Assembly: GCF_032854445.1 (NCBI RefSeq) | Contig: NC_088302.1 | Span: forward strand, 2,232,001-2,296,000 | DNA: 64,000 nt | Direction: 5' to 3' | DNA from: Liolophura sinensis | Lineage: Eukaryota > Mollusca > Polyplacophora > Chitonida > Chitonidae | Shown: positions 38,601-47,600 of the stretch, in pieces | Numbering within the stretch: the stretch's first letter is position 1 | Layout of the letters: every line of letters begins with the position of its first letter | Notes under the pieces: model-generated | What the model saw: the letters and a program-made list of their open reading frames with translations, nothing else | What the model was told of the DNA's origin: nothing | Databases searched by the model: none | Program-made: the position numbers and the translations under genes

Positions 38601-41600
38601 TTCATGCACTCATTTTTACTTGTGCAGCCACAACAGTAAAAATATTAAACTTACCATAATGAAATGAAAAACAATAAACTTACCACAAAACTCTTCATTG
38701 TGACACAACTCCAAAAACTGTGCTTGCTGACGTTCACTATTTACATATGATGTGCAGATTGTTCTGTCGTCTAACATACTATAATCTCGAGTTATTACCA
38801 GCAGTAGTTGTCATATAATGCTGTTCCTTTTACGATGTACATGTACCTTCACCTTGTCATCTGCTTTTCATTGCCACATGCAAGTGATGTGCGTGGTCTC
38901 GAATGCAGTTTACTCTAAGATGTTGGCTTGTCTTAATTCCATGACATTGCTTTATTGAATTGTAACAGTTTGATTGATTTGATTGTTACTTACTGCCAAA
39001 AACTTGAATTTTTCACATTTTGATTGCGATCACCATAATGTCATCACCTCTGCAGTTTGCTGATCAACATTTTGTAACAAGGGTGGCCAGCATGCCATGT
39101 ACATGGGAGCTGTCGATGATCCATGTACATGTATCGACCATTATTATATGTGAGTGGATCACAACAGGGTGTGACTGGAGCACAACAGGGTGTGACTGGA
39201 GCACAACAGGGTGTGACTGGATCACAACAAGGTGGGACTGGATTACAACAGGGTGTGACTAGATTACAATAGAGTGTGACTGGAGCACAACAGGGTGTGA
39301 CTGGAGCACAACAGGGTGTGACTGGATCACAACAGGGTGTGACTGGATCACAACAGGGTGTGATTGGAGCACAACAGGGTGTGACTGGATCACAACAGGG
39401 TGTGACTGGATCACAACAGGGTGTGACTGGATCACAACAGGGTGTGACTGGAGCACAACAGGGTGTGACTGGATCACAACAAGGTGGGACTGGATTACAA
39501 CATGGTGTGACTAGATTACAATAGAGTGGGACTGGAGCACAACACGGTGTGACTGGAGCACAACAGGGTGTGACTGGATCACAACAGGGTGTGACTGGAT
39601 CACAACAGGGTGGGACTGGATTACAACAGGGTGTGACTAGATTACAATAGGGTGTGACTGGAGCACAACAGGGTGGGACTGGATTACAACAGGGTGGGAC
39701 TGGATTACAACAGGGTGTTACGGGATCACAACAGGGTGTGACTGGATCACAACAAGGTGGGACTGGATTACAACGGGGTGTGACAGGATCACAACAGGGT
39801 GTTACTGGATCACAACAGGGTGTGATGGGAGCACAACAGGGTGGGACTGGATTACAACGGGGTGTGACGGGATCACAACAGGGTGTGACTGGAGCACAAC
39901 AGAGTGTGACTGGATTACAACAGGGTGGGACTGGAGCACAATAGGGTGTGACTGGAGTACAACAGGGTGGGACTGGATTACAACAGGGTGTGACTGGAGC
40001 ACAACAGGGTGTGACTGGATTACAACAGTGGGGGACTGGAGCACAACAGGGTGTGACTGGATTACAACAGGGTGTGACTGGATTACAACAGGGTGTGACT
40101 GGAGCACAGCAAGGTGGGACTGGATTACAACAGGGTGTGACTGGATTACAACATGGTGTGACTGGAGCACAACAGAGTGTGACTGGATTACAGCAAGGTG
40201 GGACTGGATTACAACAGGGTGTGACTGGATTACAACAGGGTGTGAGGGGAGCACAACAGGGTGTGACTGGAGCACAACAGGGTGGGACTGGATTACAACA
40301 GGTGGGACTGGATTACAACAGGGTGTGACTAGAGTATGACAGGATGTGACAGGATTACAACAGGGTGTGACTGGAGCACAGCAAGGTGTGACTAGATTAC
40401 AACAGGGTGTGACGGGAGCACAACAGGGTGTGACTGGAGCACAGCAGGGTGTGACTGGAGCACAACAGGATGGAACTGGATTACAACAGGGTGTGACTAG
40501 ATTACAATAGAGTGTGACTGGAGTACAACAGGATGTGACAGGATTACAACAGGGTGTAGCTGGAGCACAGCAAGGTGTGACTAGATTACAACAGGGTGTG
40601 ACGGGAGCACAACAGGGTGTGACTGGAGCACAACAGAGTGTGACTGGACTACAACAGGGTGTGACTGGAGCACAACAGTGTGTGACTGGATTACAACAGG
40701 GTGTGACTGGAGCACAGCAAGGTGGTACTGGGAGCACACCAGGGTGGGACTGGATTACAACAGGGTGTGACTAGATTACAACAGGGTGTGACGGGAGCAC
40801 AACAGGGTGTGACTGGAGCACAACAGAGTGTGACTGGACTACAACAGGGTGGGACTGGAGCACAACAGTGTGTGACTGGATTACAACAGGGTGTGACTGG
40901 AGCACAGCAAGGTGGTACTGGGAGCACACCAGGGTGGGACTGGATTACAACATGGTGTGACTGGAGCACAGCAAGGTGTGACTGGATTACAACAGGGTGT
41001 GACTGGAGCACAACAGGGTGTGACTGGATTACAACAGGGTGTGACTGGAGCACAACAGGGTGTGACTGGATTACAGCAGGGTGTGACTGGAGCACAGCAG
41101 GGTGGGACTGGAGCACAACAGGGTGGGACTGGATTATAACAGGTGTGACTGGATTACAACAGGTGTGACTGGATTACAACAAGGTGTGACAAGGTGTAAC
41201 AGGGTGACTGGATTACAATAGGGTGTGACTGGAGCACAACAGGGTGTGACTGGATTACAACAGGTGTGACTGGATTACCACAGTGTGTGACTGGATTACA
41301 ACAGAGTGTGACTGGACTACAACAGGGTGTGACTGGAGCACAACAGGGTGTGACTGGGTTACAACAAAGTGGGACAGGATCACAACAGGATGTGTCTCAA
41401 GCACAATAGGGTGTGGCTGGAGCACATCATTGTGTGGCTGGAGCACAACATGGTGTGACCGGAGCACAGCAGGGTGTGACTAGAGCATTACAGCAATTAT
41501 CCAGGCAATAAACATGTATGTATGACTATACAGTACAGCAGTTTATTGTACTGTACAAAAACTGTACTGTGTAGCAGCTTACAGTACTGTACAACAGCTG

Positions 41601-44600
41601 TACTTTGCTGTCCTGTACAACAGCTATAACCAAATTATGTTTGACAATTAAGAACATACTTTATCTGAATAGGTTTTGTTGTTGTTGTCATTAGGAGGAA
41701 ACATTGTTCCAGGAGGAAAACCCATCCACCTGTCTGGAAAACCCCTGACCACACACAAGGGCCTTGTTCAGATCACAGGGAAACCTGGTCAGCAGACCCT
41801 GGGGTTAGTACAGACCCCCCAGGGTCCTCTGTCCACACTCAACATCATCTCCCCAGGGGTAGCCAAAGCCACACCCACAGCTACCCTCCTTACCAGTGCG
41901 GATACTAAAGGTAAGGAGGGCAATTTTTGGTTTTACTTGCCTTAGGTTTCATTTTTCTATAAAAATGATGCATAAGTAATTGCATTGATCAGGTAGTGTG
42001 TTAAGTGTACTTTCCAATACCATCTACAATACAACTCAGAAATAATCTTACAAAAAACTTTTATAAAGCACAGTTAAGTTGCATTGAACACATTGTTATG
42101 TTCTTTGATGCAAAGCAATAAAAGGCATTAATTGTCAAATGGTAGATATACATACAAGAAGTTCCTTGATCCACCCAGTCCGGCCACAAAGTTTACAACA
42201 ACAACCTGACATATTTCTTATGAGCAGTTTCATTGGTTACAATTGTTTGTATTTATGGTCCATTTTTATTTATTTTATTGTCCAGTTACAACAACATACA
42301 TAACTGTTGGCAGAATACATGTATACATGAGAATGGCTTAAACTTTCACAGTGGCCTTCCAATTCAGCATATGTGCTACAAGTTAATTGTTCTTTGACAA
42401 AAGAAGTTGAATAAAACTCAAGCTGTTTTCTGCAGCTTGAATTTATAGGCCCCTAGCCTGGCTTACATGGATTTGCTAACAACTTACAAACATCCAGCAA
42501 CCACCCATTCATGTATATGTAGGTACTGCAGAGATATGTTAGTGAGCCTTGTCAGCAACTTTTACGCTACTTTGAGTGCTGGTTTCTATCATCCTTGTCA
42601 AAGCGACAGTACTTGTACAAGAAAAAGACCCTCGTTGTATATTATACAATCTTTGATGAACACTTTTTTTTGCTGGTGAATCTCACATTGCAAGGTGAAA
42701 TATTCACACAACAAGGCACCAAGAAATAAACGCAGTTTAATGAACATGATTGCAATAAAAGCATTGTGCAATCACTCAGTAATCGCTGTACGGTGCATGA
42801 ACACGACAGAATAATCTGGAAAACGACCACGACTTTGTTGGGTTTTATGCCCACTGGATATCTGGTTATTTCTGGGCTGTACTGTATGCTAGGCTGTCAA
42901 CCCATTAAAACAATTAATTGAAACTCGATAATGTGTAGGTACATACATGCATTTTCCATGGATATAAAAAAAAAATCAATGACTTTACTGTACTCTTCAC
43001 TTTAGGTATTTATTTGTTGATACACTGTCATGATTGTGTATCTACATGTATTTTGAGGAGCTCATTTAATGTTTTCCTGAAGTTATAAAGTCCAAAATAA
43101 TTATTACAAAGCCTTTCATATGTAGGTATCAGGTGTCCCTTTGTATATTGAAATGTTAATAGCGTATAGCCTGCTTTATGCTGATAGGTTGAAATTTAAC
43201 AATGATTAAGATTTAACTATTTGCTGATCCTCAGCAGTTGGTGTTAGGCCGAGGTAAAGAAGGAAACATTTAAATTTGCAATCTGTGGTTGTTCAGGTTG
43301 TTCAGCTTTTTTTGTTGTCCCTGGTGGTCAAATATAGGTTTAAGCTAAACCATGAGCACAAATCCACAATGATGACATGAATGTAATATGTGTGAATGTG
43401 TTTCATGAATACATTGTGTACTTGTTACAGTAACAAACTCTGACAGTACGTCGGGTACCATCCTGAGCTCTGCCTTACAAGGTGGCAGCGTTGTCTCCCA
43501 CACCAAAGCTGGTGCCACAGTTTTACAGTCTCAGAATCTGCAGGTCGTCTCCCAACCAAGGGTTGTCTCCCCTTCTCAGGCGGGTATTGTCGTCACACAG
43601 CTGGCTCCAGGCAGCCTCTCTCTCAGACCAGGTAACTGTCAAAGTGTAGGTAAGACTGCCAGTCAAGCCAGATACTTTAATACGTGAAGGTGTTGGCTAA
43701 TTTGCCAGCCATCCAGGCTCCAAGACAGAGCAGGTAACTGCAGAAAGATGTTGGTTGGATTGTCAGCCATCCAAGCTCCTAGACAGAGCAGGTAACTGTA
43801 TGAAGGTGTTAGCTAGATTGTCAGCTACCCAGGCTCCTAGACAGAGCAGGTAACTGTATGGAGGTGTTAGCTAGATTGTCAGCCACCCAGGCACTCAGAC
43901 AGAGCAGGTAACTGTATGGAGGTGTTAGCTAGATTGTCAGCCACCCAGGCACTCAGACAGAGCAGGTAACTGTATGAAGGTGTTGGCTAGATTTACAGTC
44001 ATCCAGGCCTCCAGACAGACCAGGCAACTGTATGAGGTGTTGGTTAGATTGTTAACTGTCCAGACTTCTAGACAGAGTAGGTAACTGTATGCGTTAAAGG
44101 TTTTGGTTGGATTGTCAGCCCTCCAGACAGAGCAGGTAACTGTATGAAGATGTTGGTTATTTTGTCAGCCATCCAGGCTCTCAGACAGACCAGGTAACTG
44201 TATGAAGGTGTTGGTTATATTTTATCAGTCATCCAGGCTCACAGACAGACCAGGTAACTGTATGAAGGTGTTGGTTAGATTGTTAACTGTCCAGACTCCT
44301 GGACAGACCAGGTAACTGTATGAAGGTGTTGGTTATATTTTATCAGTCATCCAGGCTCACTGACAGACCAGGTAACTGTATGAAGGTGTTGGCTAGATTG
44401 TCAGTCATCCAGGCTCACAGACAGACCAGGTAACTGTATGAAGGTGTTGGCTAGATTTTCAGTCATCCAGGCTCACTGACAGACCAGGTAACTGTATGAA
44501 GGTGTTGGCTAGATTTTCAGTCATCCAGGCTCACAGACAGACCAGGTAACTGTATGAACTGTTAGATTGTTAACTGTCCAGACTCCTAGACAGACCAGGT

Positions 44601-47600
44601 AACTGTAGGAAGGTGTAGGCTAGATTGTCAGCCATCCAAGCTCCTAGACAGAGCAGGTAACTGTGTGAAGGTGTGGGCTAGATTGTCAGTCATCCAGGCC
44701 TCCAGACAGACCAGGCAACTGTATGAGGTGTTGGTTAGATTGTTAACTGTCCAGACTTCTAGACAGAGTAGGTAACTGTATGCGTTAAAGGTTTTGGTTG
44801 GATTGTCAGCCCTCCAGACAGAGCAGGTAACTGTATGAAGATGTTGGTTATTTTGTCAGCCATCCAGGCTCTCAGACAGACCAGGTAACTGTATGAAGGT
44901 GTTGGTTATATTTTATCAGTCATCCAGGCTCACAGACAGACCAGGTAACTGTATGAAGGTGTTGGTTAGATTGTTAACTGTCCAGACTCCTGGACAGACC
45001 AGGTAACTGTATGAAGGTGTTGGTTATATTTTATCAGTCATCCAGGCTCACTGACAGACCAGGTAACTGTATGAAGGTGTTGGCTAGATTGTCAGTCATC
45101 CAGGCTCACAGACAGACCAGGTAACTGTATGAAGGTGTTGGCTAGATTTTCAGTCATCCAGGCTCACAGACAGACCAGGTAACTGTATGAACTGTTAGAT
45201 TGTTAACTGTCCAGACTCCTAGACAGACCAGGTAACTGTAGGAAGGTGTAGGCTAGATTGTCAGCCATCCAAGCTCCTAGACAGAGCAGGCAACTGTATG
45301 AAGGTGTTGGTTAGATTGTCAGCCCTCCAGGCTCTCAGACAGACCAGGTAACTGTATGAAGGTGTTGGTTAAATTGTCAGCCCTCCAGGCTCTCAGACAG
45401 AGCAGGTAACTGTGTGAAGGTGTGGGCTAGATTGTCAGTCATCCAGGCTCACAGACAGAGCAAGCAACTGTAGAAAGGTGTTATGTTGTCAGCTATCCAG
45501 GCTCTCAGACAGAGCAGGTAACTGTAGAAAGGTGTTGGTTATATTGTCAGCCATCCAGGCTCACAGACAGACCAGGTAACTGTAGGAAGGTGTTGGCTAG
45601 ATTGTCAGCCCTCCAGGCTCTCAGACAGACCAGGTAACTGTATGGAGGTGTTGGTTAAATTGTCAGCCCTCCAGGCTCTCAGACAGAGCAGGTAACTGTA
45701 GGAAGGTGTAGGCTAGATTGTCAGTCATCCAGGCTCTCAGACAGACCAGGTAACTGTGTGAAGGTGTGGGCTAGATTGTCAGTCATCCAGGCTCACAGAC
45801 AGAGCAAGCAACTGTAGAAAGGTGTTATGTTGTCAGCTATCCAGGCTCTCAGACAGAGCAGGTAACTGTAGAAAGGTGTTGGTTATATTGTCAGCCATCC
45901 AGGCTCACAGACAGAGCAGGTAACTGTAGAAAGCTATCCAGGCTCTCAGACAAACCAGGTAACTGTAGGAAGGTGTTAGATTGTTAGATTGTCAGCTATC
46001 CAGGCACTCAGACAGACCAGGTAACTGTAGGAAGGTGTTGGCTAGATTGTCAGTCATCCAGGCTCACATACAGAGCAAGCAACTGTAGAAAGGTGTTATG
46101 TTGTCAGCTATCCAGGCTCTCAGACAGAGCAGGTAACTGTAGAAAGGTGTTGGTTATATTGTCAGCCATCCAGGCTCACAGACAGAGCAGGTAACTGTAG
46201 AAAGCTATCCAGGCTCTCAGACAAACCAGGTAACTGTAGGAAGGTGTTAGATTGTTAGATTGTCAGCTATCCAGGCACTCAGACAGACCAGGTAACTGTA
46301 GGAAGGTGTGGGCTAGATTGTCAGTCATCCAGGCTCACATACAGAGCAAGCAACTGTAGAAAGGTGTTATGTTGTCAGCTATCCAGGCTCTCAGACAGAG
46401 CAGGTAACTGTAGAAAGGTGTTGGTTATATTGTCAGCCATCCAGGCTCACAGACAGAGCAGGTAACTGTAGAAAGCTATCCAGGCTCTCAGACAAACCAG
46501 GTAACTGTAGGAAGGTGTTAGATTGTTAGATTGTCAGCTATCCAGGCACTCAGACAGAGCAGGTAACTGTATGAAGGTGTTGGCTAGATTTTCAGTCATC
46601 CAGGCTCTCAGACAGACCACTATATGAAGACGTCCGCTAAATTGTCAGCATCCCAGGCTTCCAGATAGACAGGTAGGACATCTTCAGACAGGTATGAAGA
46701 TGTTAGTCAGTTTGCTTTCTGTCAGACCTGCCCACATGATTTGTTCTGACACTCTTCCTCATATTCTGTGGATTTTTCACCTGTTCTCATTTCTCTCCTC
46801 CCCAGGCTTGCAAAATCTGTCCCAGGCTAAGCTCCTCAATCAGTCAGGAGTGTTACCCACACAGTTTATTGTACAACAGGCACCTGCAAGCTTCAAAGGG
46901 GAAGGGGTTACCACAGCTACAGTGTCTCAAGGTAAGAGATCATTATCACCAGAAGGTTTTGGGGAGTGCTCTCATTATCGCCTATCACTAGTGGATGATT
47001 ATCTATGTCTGGTCACATCATCAATATCCCAGCTGTTGTAGTGAAGGGATATTAATACCAAGAATTATATTTTATTTTATCCCTTTTGTGTTAAATGGCG
47101 ATTCTTCTTGATGGGGTAATAAATATGAAAGATATATTAGTCTACATGTACTTATTTATGTCCATGTACTTATTTATGTAGTGAGTAGTTTGTTATCACG
47201 GGGTTTATATACTGTGTTGTATGGTTTGTCACCAGGTGGAAGCCTCAGCACCCCTATCATCGTGAGTGCCCCAGGTGGGAAGCCTGGTCAAAACATACAG
47301 CTGGTAAAGACGGTGTTAAGTCAGCACGCAGGACTGAAACCTGGCCAGGCCACCATCCTCATATCACAGCCCAACATACCTCAGTCTGCGACCTCCACAG
47401 TGTCATCCAACACACACCTACTACAGGCAGCCACAAAAGTAACAAAGGCCTCACCCAAGGGCAAACCCCAGCCTGTGTACGCCAGGATTATTACTCCTCC
47501 CCCAGGGATGCGCCTGGCCAATGTGTCGGCCTCAGGCCAGACTATGTCTGCCCCTGGGGTCAGTGTGATACAAACCATGGGTAAACTGCCAACTGGTGCG

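Noticed and set aside
39276-41168. Long open frames (up to 311 codons) on both strands
   Set aside because: They follow the 21-bp period of an intronic minisatellite, appear in several frames at once and match no family.
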